64,000 bases of DNA from an uncultured Lachnospiraceae bacterium (GTDB taxonomy: Bacteria; Bacillota; Clostridia; Lachnospirales; Lachnospiraceae): contig CANPZI010000009.1 in assembly GCA_947588995.1 (NCBI GenBank), positions 1 to 64,000 on the forward strand. The letters are read 5' to 3'. The position numbers and the translations under genes were made by a program. Positions 47,376 through 56,163 of the stretch are shown piece by piece. The notes beneath the pieces are model-generated. The model saw only the letters and a program-made list of their open reading frames with translations, was not told the origin of the DNA and searched no databases. Position 1 is the stretch's first letter. The number at the start of each line of letters is the position of its first letter.

Positions 47376-49479
47376 GATAGGAATGATGATAGGCGACAGG
47401 TACGAGATCCTGGAAAAGATCGGCACCGGCGGGATGTCGGATGTATATAAGGCCAAGGACCACAAGCTGAACCGGTTTGTGGCAGTCAAGGTGCTGAAGC
47501 AGGAGTTTGGGGAGAACGCGAACTTCGTCTCCAAGTTCAGGATCGAGGCACAGGCGGCCGCGGGACTGATGCACCCCAATATCGTCAACGTGTATGACGT
47601 GGGCGAGGAGAGCGGGATCCACTATATTGTGATGGAACTGGTGGAAGGCATCACCCTGAAGAAATATATCGAGAAGAAAGCACGGCTGTCCGTCAAGGAA
47701 GCGGTCAGCATTGCGATTCAGGTGTCCATGGGCATTGAGGCGGCGCACAATAACCACATTATCCACAGGGACATCAAACCGCAGAATATCATCATCTCCA
47801 AGGAGGGCAAGGTGAAAGTGACGGATTTTGGTATCGCCAAAGCCGCCACCAGCAACACGATCACCTCCAATGTCATGGGATCGGTACACTACACTTCGCC
47901 GGAGCAGGCCAGAGGAGGCTACAGTGACGAGAAGAGCGATATCTACTCGCTGGGCATCACCATGTTCGAGATGCTGACGGGCAGGGTGCCTTTTAACGGG
48001 GAGACGACGGTGGCGATCGCCATCAAGCATATCCAGGAGGAGATGCCCTCGCCGCGGGAGTATGTCTCGGAGATCCCTGTCAGTGTGGAGCAGATTGTGC
48101 TGAAGTGCTGCCAGAAGAGCCCTGACAGAAGATATCAGTCGATGGGCGAGTTGATTGCCGATCTGAAACAGTCGCTGATCAATCCGGACGAGGATTTCGT
48201 CAAGGTGGTCGATCCCGATGAGGAAGCGTCCACGCGCATGATCACGGACCGTGACATGGTGCGGATCAAAAAACAGTCCGACAGGCGGGATTCCATGGAC
48301 GAGGCAATGCGTCTGAAAAAGGACAGCAGACGCGCCTATGAGGAAGACGAAGAGGACGATGAGGAGGAGGACGAGGATTGGGAGGACGAGGACGATGAGG
48401 ACTACGATCCCAAGATGGAGAAGATAACGACCATTCTTGCGGTGGTGGCTGCGCTGTTGATCGGCTGTATCGTGATCTTCCTCGTGGGCAGAGCTTTCGG
48501 CGTGTTCAGCTTTGGAGAGAAAGCGGACGGAGAGACGCAAGAGGCGGAGTCCGAACAGGTGGAGATGATCCGTGTCGTCGGCATGAATGTGGATGACGCG
48601 AAGCGCGCGCTGCTGGAGCTGGGGCTGACGCCGGAGATCCAGTATGAGGTGAACACCAGCTATGACGAGGGGACGGTTCTGCGCGCAAGCGTGCAGGACG
48701 GTCTGATGATAGACAAAAATACGGTGATTGTACTCACTGTGGCACAGGGCGAGGAAGGCGTGACGGTTCCCGCGGTGACGGGCAAGTCCGAGGCGGAGGC
48801 TGTCTCTGTGCTGGAAAAAGAGGGCTTTGTGGTCAGTGTGACCGAGAGTTACGATTCCTCCGTGGAGAGCGGCTATGTCATCTCTCAGTCGCCCGAGGCG
48901 GACACTACGGCGCCCAAGGGATCTTCCGTCACACTCCGCGTCAGCCAGGGAGCGGAGGACGATAAGATCCGTGTGCCGAATGTGGTCGGTTTGACGGAGG
49001 AGGACGCCACGGTCACGCTGGTGGAGAGCGGCCTGGGTGTCGGTACGGTGACGACCGTCAGTAACGAGGACGCCTCTCTGGTTGACAAGGTATGCTACCA
49101 GAGCTATTCCGTCGGCTCCTATGTCGATAAGGGCACGGCGGTGGACTTAAAGGTGAGCACCGGCCCGGAGGATGTGACGTACCGTTATTCCGAGGGCATC
49201 GAGGCGCCCACGGAGGATCCCGAGTACCGCGGCGGCATGCCGGTGAACGTCACGGTGACGACGGCGGACGGCACACAGCTGCTCAGCACGCAGACATCCA
49301 ACTTTCCTGTGGTGGTCAACTATACGGGAATCAAGTCTCCGAACGGCACGATCACTTTCCGCTTCACGGTGGAGCGCGAGGCGGAGAGCACGACGGACGA
49401 GAACGGGAATGTGATCACCGGGGAGGCGGTTACGGAGGAGAAGACCGTGACGCGGGAAGTCAATTTTGTGCAGGAATAG
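47368..49479 (+). CDS. stk: Stk/PrkC-type membrane serine/threonine kinase with three PASTA domains
   Basis: A 703-residue kinase. The cytoplasmic kinase domain (about residues 8-270) shows KIGTGGMSDVYKAKD, VAVKVLK, IIHRDIKPQNIII and VTDFGIAKA. A juxtamembrane linker with an almost uninterrupted acidic run (about 325-350) comes before the single helix (ILAVVAALLIGCIVIFLVG). Three PASTA repeats follow (about 390-455, 460-530, 530-600), then a ~100-residue Thr-rich extracellular tail. PASTA kinases sense muropeptides or lipid II and regulate growth and spore germination. It is co-translated with the phosphatase. Confidence 0.96.
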   Translation: MVKIGMMIGDRYEILEKIGTGGMSDVYKAKDHKLNRFVAVKVLKQEFGENANFVSKFRIEAQAAAGLMHPNIVNVYDVGEESGIHYIVMELVEGITLKKYIEKKARLSVKEAVSIAIQVSMGIEAAHNNHIIHRDIKPQNIIISKEGKVKVTDFGIAKAATSNTITSNVMGSVHYTSPEQARGGYSDEKSDIYSLGITMFEMLTGRVPFNGETTVAIAIKHIQEEMPSPREYVSEIPVSVEQIVLKCCQKSPDRRYQSMGELIADLKQSLINPDEDFVKVVDPDEEASTRMITDRDMVRIKKQSDRRDSMDEAMRLKKDSRRAYEEDEEDDEEEDEDWEDEDDEDYDPKMEKITTILAVVAALLIGCIVIFLVGRAFGVFSFGEKADGETQEAESEQVEMIRVVGMNVDDAKRALLELGLTPEIQYEVNTSYDEGTVLRASVQDGLMIDKNTVIVLTVAQGEEGVTVPAVTGKSEAEAVSVLEKEGFVVSVTESYDSSVESGYVISQSPEADTTAPKGSSVTLRVSQGAEDDKIRVPNVVGLTEEDATVTLVESGLGVGTVTTVSNEDASLVDKVCYQSYSVGSYVDKGTAVDLKVSTGPEDVTYRYSEGIEAPTEDPEYRGGMPVNVTVTTADGTQLLSTQTSNFPVVVNYTGIKSPNGTITFRFTVEREAESTTDENGNVITGEAVTEEKTVTREVNFVQE

Positions 49480-49504
49480 AGACGAAAACCGATACGGAGG
49501 ATAG

Positions 49505-50383
49505 ATGACAGGGAAAATTATCAAGGGGATCGCGGGTTTCTACTATGTCTATGCGGAGGGCAGGGGCGTCTACGCGTGCCGTGCCAAGGGGATTTTCCGC
49601 AACGAGAAAATCAAGCCCCTGGTGGGGGACGATGTGGAGATGGAAGTGCTTGACGAGAAAGACAGGGAGGGTACCATCCTGAAGATCTATCCGCGAAAGA
49701 GCGCTCTGATCCGCCCGGCGGTGGCGAATGTGGATCAGGCGCTCATCATTTTTGCGATCGTGAAGCCCAATCCCAATTTTAACCTGTTAGACAGGTTCCT
49801 GATCCGCATGGAACGGCAGAATCTGCCCACCGTCATCTGTTTTAACAAGCAGGATATCGCCTCGGAGGAGGAGAAAGAGGCGCTGCGCAGGGCCTATGAG
49901 ACTTGCGGGTACCGCGTGCTGTTCGTAAGCGCCCTGGAGAATGAGGGGTTAGAGCAGGTGCGGGAGGTTCTGGAGGGCAGGACTACCACCGTGGCGGGGC
50001 CGAGCGGCGTGGGCAAATCTTCCCTGATCAACCGCCTCGCGCCCACGGCGCACATGGAGACGGGAGAGATCAGCAGAAAAATCGACAGGGGCAGGCATAC
50101 CACCCGCCACTCGGAGATGATCGCTCTCGGAAACGGTACATACATCATGGATACGCCGGGGTTTACGTCGTTAGATATCTCTGAGATCACCAAGGAGGAG
50201 CTGGGACATTACTATCCCGAATTTGTGCAGTATGAGCCGTACTGCAAATTCAGCGGCTGTTCCCATATCAGCGAGCCCTCCTGCGGCGTCAAGGAGGCCG
50301 TGGAGGCGGGAAAGATCAGCAGAGTGCGCTATGAAAACTATCAGGCGCTGTACCGGGAACTGAAAGAAGTCAGGCGGTATTAA
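49505..50383 (+). CDS. rsgA: Ribosome small-subunit-dependent GTPase A
   Basis: A 292-residue circularly permuted GTPase aiding late 30S assembly. The N-terminal OB fold (about 1-65) is followed by G4 (FNKQD) placed before G1 (GPSGVGKSSLINRL), G2 (GRHTTRHSEM) and G3 (DTPGFTSLD). The C-terminal zinc knuckle is CKFSGCSHISEPSCGVKEAV, with Cys/Cys/His/Cys ligands. ACGGAGG precedes the ATG. Placement after the PASTA kinase is usual in Firmicutes. Confidence 0.97.
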   Translation: MTGKIIKGIAGFYYVYAEGRGVYACRAKGIFRNEKIKPLVGDDVEMEVLDEKDREGTILKIYPRKSALIRPAVANVDQALIIFAIVKPNPNFNLLDRFLIRMERQNLPTVICFNKQDIASEEEKEALRRAYETCGYRVLFVSALENEGLEQVREVLEGRTTTVAGPSGVGKSSLINRLAPTAHMETGEISRKIDRGRHTTRHSEMIALGNGTYIMDTPGFTSLDISEITKEELGHYYPEFVQYEPYCKFSGCSHISEPSCGVKEAVEAGKISRVRYENYQALYRELKEVRRY

Positions 50384-50401
50384 GAGGCGTAAAAGAAACA
50401 G

Positions 50402-50431
50402 AAGGACAGGTCGTGAGCGGCCTGTCCTTTT
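50402..50431. terminator. Terminator between rsgA and the double-SBP kinase (convergent)
   Basis: AAGGACAGG (50402-50410) pairs with CCTGTCCTT (50421-50429), with a T-run on plus and a weaker T-rich run on minus. Confidence 0.8.
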
Positions 50432-50459
50432 CGATGTTTTGAGACGGGAAAAGCGGCTT

Positions 50460-53400
50460 TTAAGTATGATCCGGGCTGCTGTCTGCGCCGAACAGCTCCC
50501 GCAGCAGCGCGAACATCCTGTCCGGATCGATCGGTTTGGCCAGATGGCCGTTCATGCCCGCCGCAAGAGCCTGCTCCCTGTCTTCCGCGAAAGCGTTGGC
50601 GGTCATGGCGATGATGGGGATTCCGGCGAGCGCCGGATCTTCCATGGCCCGGATCGTCTGCGTGGCGGCGTAACCGTCCATGACAGGCATCTGGATATCC
50701 ATCAGGATCAGATCGTAATATCCCGGCCGGGACGAGAGGAGCATGTCGCAGGCTTCCCTGCCGTTCTCGGCGCATTCCACCGTGAACCCGGCTTCTCTGA
50801 GAATTTCCGCGGCGATCTCGCGGTTGAGTTCGTTGTCTTCGGTCAGGAGGATGCGCCTGCCTGTAAAGTCTTCTTCGCTTGGAAGCGAAGCTGCCTGCAG
50901 ATCTGCCCCGGACTTAGACTCCGGTTCCCCCTCACTCTGTCCCAGACTGTGTTCCAGTGTGTGATGAAGGTCTGAGGCGAAGAGAGGCTTGCTGATGAAA
51001 CCGGTGACGCCGGCCTGACGGGCCTCAGACTCGATATCCGCCCAGTCGTAGGCGGACATGAGGATGATGGGGGAGTCCTCCCCGACGATCCTGCGGATCT
51101 CACGGACGGTCTCGATGCCGCTGAGTTCGGGCATGGACCAGTCCACGATGTAAACCTCGAAAGGATCGGCCATCTCCACGGCCTCCGCGGTGCGCGCGAT
51201 CGCCTCGCGCCCGGACAGGGCCCACTCAGCCCGCATGCCGATCTGCCTGAGCATCTTGGATACGCTTTGGCAGCAGACCATATCGTCGTCGATTACCAGG
51301 CCGCGGAAATCTTTTAACGCCGCGATAGGGCTGATCTCCTGATGCGCGGCGCTGAAGCGCAGCTTAAGAGTCACGGTGAAAGTGCTTCCTCTGCCGTGCT
51401 CGCTCTCCACGCTGATCGTGCCGCCCATCATGTCTACGATATTCTTGGTGATGGCCATGCCCAGGCCGGTTCCCTGGATACCGCTGACCGTGGAGGTCTG
51501 CTCTCTGGTGAAAGGGTCGAACACGGTTTCCAGAAATTCCGGCTTCATGCCGATGCCGGTGTCGCTGACTTTGAATTCATAGAGGCCGCAGCCCTCGGAA
51601 GCGGCGGATTTTTGTGTGACGCGGATGGCGACCGTGCCACCGGCGGGAGTGAACTTGATGGCGTTGGAGGTCAGATTTAAGAGGATCTGGTTCAGCCGCA
51701 GCTTGTCACAGCAGATCTCCTCGTCTGTCACGTCCACGGTATCAATGAAGAGTTCCTGTCGTTTGGCATGAACGTCGGACTGGATGATATTCCGAAGTCC
51801 CTGCAGGATATCCGCCAGGTTTTCCGGCCGCTCATTGATCGTGACCTTGCCCGATTCGATGCGGCTCATGTCCAGCACGTCGTTGATCAGCGAGAGAAGA
51901 TGCTCGGAAGCCTGGGAGATCTTGGCCAGATAATCCTGCGTCTGCTCGCGGTTGTCCAGATGCGCGGCGGTCAGAGTGGTGTAGCCGATGATGGCGTTCA
52001 TGGGTGTGCGGATGTCGTGGGACATATTGTTGAGGAAAGTGGTTTTGGCCCGGTTGGCGGCATCGGCGTCCTGGAGCGCTTTTGTCAGTTCATTCGTCTT
52101 TTGTTCCAGTTCGCCGGTGGCCAGCGCGATTTTCTGCTGCAGCTGCCGCTGGTTGCGGGTCCGCACCGCCAGCATGATCAGGGTGAAGAGGAGCAGCAGG
52201 ACGAAAGCGACCGCCAGCACACTGTAGAGCGGGTTTCGGTAGAGAAAAGCGGTCAGGCTGACGTTACGCTCCCTGCCCTCATCGATCTCCCGCGCCATGA
52301 CGCTGTCCAGTTCCGCGTCTGTGAAGCTGTCTGCGCCCTTATCCAGAAGCGAGAGCAGATAGCGGCCGCCGGGGACGCTGCTGCCAACGGCGTAGGACAG
52401 AGAGGTGTCCCCGAAGACGGTGGAGGCGAGACGGTTGCGGGAATCCTGCCGGACATACATCTCCGCGTTGTAGGAGTAGAGGACGGCGGCGTCGGCCTGA
52501 CCGTCCAGTACCGCCTGCACACAGGAGCGTGTGTCCGGATATCGGGTGACGGAAGCATCCGAATACCAGCTGGTAACCAGATCGTCAATGGCATCGGCGC
52601 GATTCGGTATCGCCAGCCGTTTGGGCGTGCCGGAGAAGCCGTCCAGCGTCAGGCGGGCAAAATTGGTTCTGAAGTAGGGAACGGTGATCTTGTACCCCTC
52701 CTCCTCCGCCAGATAGTAGTCGCCGGTGAAATCCAGCACGATGTCCGCCGCGCCAGATGCGCGCAGCGCGTAGTATTCTTCCCGGTCCCTGACCGGAATA
52801 TACTCGTAATGCAGTCCGAGCCGGTCGGCCAGAACAGCGAAGAGGGAGGGCAGGATTCCCTGTGCCTCTCCGTCTCTGAAATAGCAGTAAGGACTGCGGT
52901 CCGGATTGACGAGCAGTTTTAAGGGGACGCCGGAGGCCTGATGCTCCTCCAGAAAGGCGCGTTCGCCCGCGTTCAGGATAACGGAGTCATCCTGATCGGT
53001 GGCATAGTAGATTTCGTGCAGGGCGTTGCGCCAGTTGGGATCGTGCAGATCCATCTCGTTGATGGCGGCGTTGATCCGCGCCATCAGATCGGGGCGGTCT
53101 TTGCGGGTGCAGATATAGAAAGGACTGGCGTCGAAAGATTCCAACAGCCATTCATTCTCGAGAAGCCGCAGGCTGCCCGTGACGGCGGCGTCTACCCGCC
53201 CCTCCTGCAGCGCTTCGCTGAGTTCCTCCTGCATGGAGAAATAGACCGGTCGGAAAGAAAAGCCATGCTCTTTCGCAAACTTTTCAAAGTTGGCATTCTT
53301 GGAGTTGCCCTCCAGCATGCCGACGCTGATACCTTCGTAGGTGGTATAGTCCCCTTCTATGATGTCCTGATTCCCGGATTTGACGGTGAAGATGGTGGAA

Positions 53401-53762
53401 TTGACGCCGATGTTCTGATCGGAGAACAGGAATTGCTCCTCCCGTTCCGGCGTCCTGGAGACGGAGGTGACGATATCCACCTCGCCGTTTTGCAGCATGG
53501 TAAGGGCGTCGGCATAGGAACTGTCGTAGCCAATATACTCGTAGGACCAGCCGCCGTGGATGGCCAGCCTCTGCAGAAATTCGTAGCCATAGCCGCTGCG
53601 GCGGCCGTTTTCATCTATTGTGTGATAGCCGGAGAAAGCGAAGAAACCGACCCGAAGGATTTCAGGCTGATTCGCCGCAGAGGGCGCGGCGTGCGCGGGG
53701 AGGCAGGACTGCAGCAGAAGCAGCAGGCTGATCAGGAAAGACAGTGGGCGTATTTTTTTCAT
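50460..53762 (-). CDS. Hybrid histidine kinase with two periplasmic-binding-type sensor domains and two receivers
   Basis: An 1100-residue BvgS-like kinase. A signal peptide (1-~26, 'SFLISLLLLLQSCLPAHA') is followed by two SBP_bac_3 (amino-acid-binding-like) domains (about 32-260 and 270-500), one transmembrane helix (about 514-534) and a coiled coil. HisKA carries H582 (NMSHDIRTPMNAIIGY), then an HATPase (GTGLGMAITKNIVDMMGG). Receiver 1 has D874 (YIVDWSMPELSG) and receiver 2 has D1022 (LILMDIQMPVMDG). There is no HPt or output domain, so a separate phosphotransfer partner is needed. Tandem SBP modules suggest sensing of a small polar ligand, identity unknown. It is monocistronic with its own promoter. 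Confidence 0.93.
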   Translation of the reverse strand: MKKIRPLSFLISLLLLLQSCLPAHAAPSAANQPEILRVGFFAFSGYHTIDENGRRSGYGYEFLQRLAIHGGWSYEYIGYDSSYADALTMLQNGEVDIVTSVSRTPEREEQFLFSDQNIGVNSTIFTVKSGNQDIIEGDYTTYEGISVGMLEGNSKNANFEKFAKEHGFSFRPVYFSMQEELSEALQEGRVDAAVTGSLRLLENEWLLESFDASPFYICTRKDRPDLMARINAAINEMDLHDPNWRNALHEIYYATDQDDSVILNAGERAFLEEHQASGVPLKLLVNPDRSPYCYFRDGEAQGILPSLFAVLADRLGLHYEYIPVRDREEYYALRASGAADIVLDFTGDYYLAEEEGYKITVPYFRTNFARLTLDGFSGTPKRLAIPNRADAIDDLVTSWYSDASVTRYPDTRSCVQAVLDGQADAAVLYSYNAEMYVRQDSRNRLASTVFGDTSLSYAVGSSVPGGRYLLSLLDKGADSFTDAELDSVMAREIDEGRERNVSLTAFLYRNPLYSVLAVAFVLLLLFTLIMLAVRTRNQRQLQQKIALATGELEQKTNELTKALQDADAANRAKTTFLNNMSHDIRTPMNAIIGYTTLTAAHLDNREQTQDYLAKISQASEHLLSLINDVLDMSRIESGKVTINERPENLADILQGLRNIIQSDVHAKRQELFIDTVDVTDEEICCDKLRLNQILLNLTSNAIKFTPAGGTVAIRVTQKSAASEGCGLYEFKVSDTGIGMKPEFLETVFDPFTREQTSTVSGIQGTGLGMAITKNIVDMMGGTISVESEHGRGSTFTVTLKLRFSAAHQEISPIAALKDFRGLVIDDDMVCCQSVSKMLRQIGMRAEWALSGREAIARTAEAVEMADPFEVYIVDWSMPELSGIETVREIRRIVGEDSPIILMSAYDWADIESEARQAGVTGFISKPLFASDLHHTLEHSLGQSEGEPESKSGADLQAASLPSEEDFTGRRILLTEDNELNREIAAEILREAGFTVECAENGREACDMLLSSRPGYYDLILMDIQMPVMDGYAATQTIRAMEDPALAGIPIIAMTANAFAEDREQALAAGMNGHLAKPIDPDRMFALLRELFGADSSPDHT

Positions 53763-53848
53763 AGCGCAGGTTCTCCTTTGTTTGACCGGAAGATGATTCC
53801 GGCGCCGCCTGCAGGCATGGCGGCCGATACAGGCGTGCGATCACATAT

Positions 53849-53877
53849 ATTATACGGAAAAAAGTGCGGGGATTCAA
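53849..53877 (-). promoter_or_regulatory. Sigma-A promoter of the double-SBP kinase
   Basis: On the minus strand TTGAAT (complement of 53872-53877), 17 bases, TATAAT (complement of 53849-53854). The leader to the start at 53762 is about 80 nt. Confidence 0.7.
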
Positions 53878-53898
53878 GTAATAAACTGACATCCCCAA

Positions 53899-53927
53899 TT
53901 TACTTTTGCGCCCTGATGTGCTATACT
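53899..53927 (+). promoter_or_regulatory. Sigma-A promoter of ychF
   Basis: TTTACT (53899-53904), 17 bases, TATACT (53922-53927). It is back-to-back with the kinase promoter, with -35 boxes only about 22 bases apart, so the two may influence each other. Confidence 0.65.
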
Positions 53928-54036
53928 GTCATCGGTTTTGTGGGTCTCGGAAGAGGCGCAGACCGCATCACCGTTTGGATCTGTATCCATGTGAGACAGA
54001 AAATGCGAAAGAGAATGCGAAGGAGATTACAATAAA

Positions 54037-55134
54037 ATGAAACTGGGAATCGTCGGTCTTCCCAACGTGGGGAAGAGTACACTGTTTAATTCACTGACCA
54101 GGGCGGGAGCGGAGTCCGCCAACTATCCGTTCTGCACCATCGATCCGAATATCGGCATCGTGTCCGTGCCGGACGAGCGGCTGAAGCTTCTCGGCGATAT
54201 GTATCACTCTAAGAAAGTGACACCTGCGACCATCGAGTTTGTAGATATCGCGGGACTGGTGAAAGGCGCCTCCAAAGGAGAGGGGCTGGGCAACCAGTTT
54301 TTGAGCAACATCCGCGAGGTGGACGCCGTCGTGCATGTGGTGCGCTGCTTTGAGGACAGCAATATCGTCCACGTGGACGGTTCCATTGATCCGATGCGGG
54401 ATATCGAGACAATCAATCTGGAACTGATCTTTTCCGATATCGAGATTCTGGAACGCCGCATCGCCAAGACGGGCAAGGCGGCCAAGATGGACAAAAGCCT
54501 GGCGAAAGAGGCTGCACTTTTGGAACGCCTGAAGACACATCTGGAGGAGGGAAAGCTGGCGCGGAGCTTTGCGGCGCAGGACGAGGATGAGGAAGCTCTC
54601 CTTGTCTCCTACAATCTGCTCACCTATAAGCCTGTGATTTTTGCGGCGAATGTGGCGGAGGATGATCTGGCGGACGACGGCGCCTCCAATGAGGGGGTTG
54701 TGAAAGTGAGAGAGTTCGCGGCCAGGACAGGCAGCGAAGTGTTTGTGATCTGCGCGCAGATCGAGCAGGAAATCGCGGAGCTGGACGAGGAGGAGACAGC
54801 CATGTTCCTGGAGGACCTGGGCCTAAAAGAATCCGGCCTGCAGAAGCTGATCAAAGCCAGTTACCGTATCCTCGGCCTGATGAGTTTCCTGACGGCGGGA
54901 GAGGACGAGACGAGGGCCTGGACCATTAAGATCGGCACGAAAGCGCCGCAGGCGGCCGGCAAGATACACACCGATTTCGAGAGAGGATTTATCAAGGCCG
55001 AGGTTGTCAATTACAAAGATCTGCTGGAGCAGGGTTCCCTCGCGGCGGCCAGAGAGAAAGGTCTGGTCGGCATGGAGGGCAAGGACTACGTGGTGCAGGA
55101 CGGCGATGTGATCCTTTTCAGATTTAACGTTTAA
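54037..55134 (+). CDS. ychF: Ribosome-associated ATPase YchF/OLA1
   Basis: A 365-residue Obg-family P-loop protein. G1 [12 protein letters not shown]3 [20 protein letters not shown], and the altered G4 'ANVAEDD' (NxxE type), which in this family favours ATP over GTP. A coiled coil (about 130-200) and a C-terminal TGS domain ('[20 protein letters not shown]', about 280-362) complete the fold. GAAGGAG precedes the ATG. It is linked to stress response and translation in the family. lgt follows after 20 bp. Confidence 0.97.
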   Translation: MKLGIVGLPNVGKSTLFNSLTRAGAESANYPFCTIDPNIGIVSVPDERLKLLGDMYHSKKVTPATIEFVDIAGLVKGASKGEGLGNQFLSNIREVDAVVHVVRCFEDSNIVHVDGSIDPMRDIETINLELIFSDIEILERRIAKTGKAAKMDKSLAKEAALLERLKTHLEEGKLARSFAAQDEDEEALLVSYNLLTYKPVIFAANVAEDDLADDGASNEGVVKVREFAARTGSEVFVICAQIEQEIAELDEEETAMFLEDLGLKESGLQKLIKASYRILGLMSFLTAGEDETRAWTIKIGTKAPQAAGKIHTDFERGFIKAEVVNYKDLLEQGSLAAAREKGLVGMEGKDYVVQDGDVILFRFNV

Positions 55135-55154
55135 ACCACACGGAGGGAAGTGTC

Positions 55155-56036
55155 ATGCAGGAAATGATGAATGCGGGAGACATAGCGTTCCCGCACCTGG
55201 GAATCTATCTGCACAACCTGCCGAAAGGCTTTAGTATTTTCGGCTTCCAGATCGCTTTCTACGGCGTGATTATCGGCATCGGCGTGCTGTGCGGCGTGCT
55301 GATGGCAGCGCACGTGGCGAAGCGGGAGAATATGGATCCGGACGTCGTCTGGGATTTCGCGATCTATGCGATTATCTTCTCCATCATAGGCGCGAGGCTC
55401 TACTATGTGATTTTCCGCTGGGATGTCTACCGGAATAATCTGCCGGAGGTGTTCAACCTGCGAAACGGCGGCCTGGCCATCTACGGGGCGGTCATCGCGG
55501 CGTTTCTCACGCTGTTTATCTACACGCGGCTGAAGAAACAGAGTTTCCTGCAGATGGTGGATGTCTGTGTGCCGGGACTGATTCTGGGGCAGGCCATCGG
55601 CAGATGGGGCAATTTCATGAACCGTGAGGTGTTCGGCGGCTACAGCGACAATCTCGTGGCGATGCGCCTTCCCATCGACGCGGTCAGGAGCAGGGACATC
55701 ACGGAGAGCGTGGCGATGCACATCGCGGAGGGGACGAACTATATTCAGGTGCATCCGACTTTTCTGTACGAGAGTCTCTGGAATCTGCTGATTCTGATCC
55801 TGATGCTTCTCTGTCGGAAACATAAGAGATTTCGGGGTGAGATATGGCTTCTCTATCTGGGCGGATACGGGCTGGGCAGATTCTGGATTGAGGGGATCCG
55901 CACGGATCAGCTCTACCTGACGGGCACGACGATCCCCGTATCGCAGCTTCTCGCAGCCCTGTGCGTGGCGGCGGCTGTGATTGCGGATATTGTCGTCAGG
56001 ATACGGCTGCGCGGAAAGACCAAAACGGCGGCATAG
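55155..56036 (+). CDS. lgt: Prolipoprotein diacylglyceryl transferase
   Basis: A 293-residue membrane enzyme that attaches diacylglycerol to the lipobox cysteine of prolipoproteins, the first step of lipoprotein maturation. About seven helices and the signature 'GQAIGRWGNFMNREVFGG' (conserved Arg, Asn, Glu) are visible, with 'HPTFLYESLWNL' and 'GYGLGRFWIEGIRTDQL' toward the C-terminus. ACGGAGGG precedes the ATG. Confidence 0.96.
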   Translation: MQEMMNAGDIAFPHLGIYLHNLPKGFSIFGFQIAFYGVIIGIGVLCGVLMAAHVAKRENMDPDVVWDFAIYAIIFSIIGARLYYVIFRWDVYRNNLPEVFNLRNGGLAIYGAVIAAFLTLFIYTRLKKQSFLQMVDVCVPGLILGQAIGRWGNFMNREVFGGYSDNLVAMRLPIDAVRSRDITESVAMHIAEGTNYIQVHPTFLYESLWNLLILILMLLCRKHKRFRGEIWLLYLGGYGLGRFWIEGIRTDQLYLTGTTIPVSQLLAALCVAAAVIADIVVRIRLRGKTKTAA

Positions 56037-56163
56037 ACAGTTGGGGCGGGTATGAGACGATCGGATTTTTACGGACGGCACCAGCCCGCATATTCGGGCG
56101 GACGCCGTCTGCGGGCGGAAACAGCAGGCGGATGCATGGCATAGGAGGAAAAGGCAAAGGAAG

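Noticed and set aside
51768-52922. Plus-strand open frame opposite the double-SBP kinase
   Set aside because: No motif, no ribosome site, and it lies wholly inside a gene with complete kinase domains.
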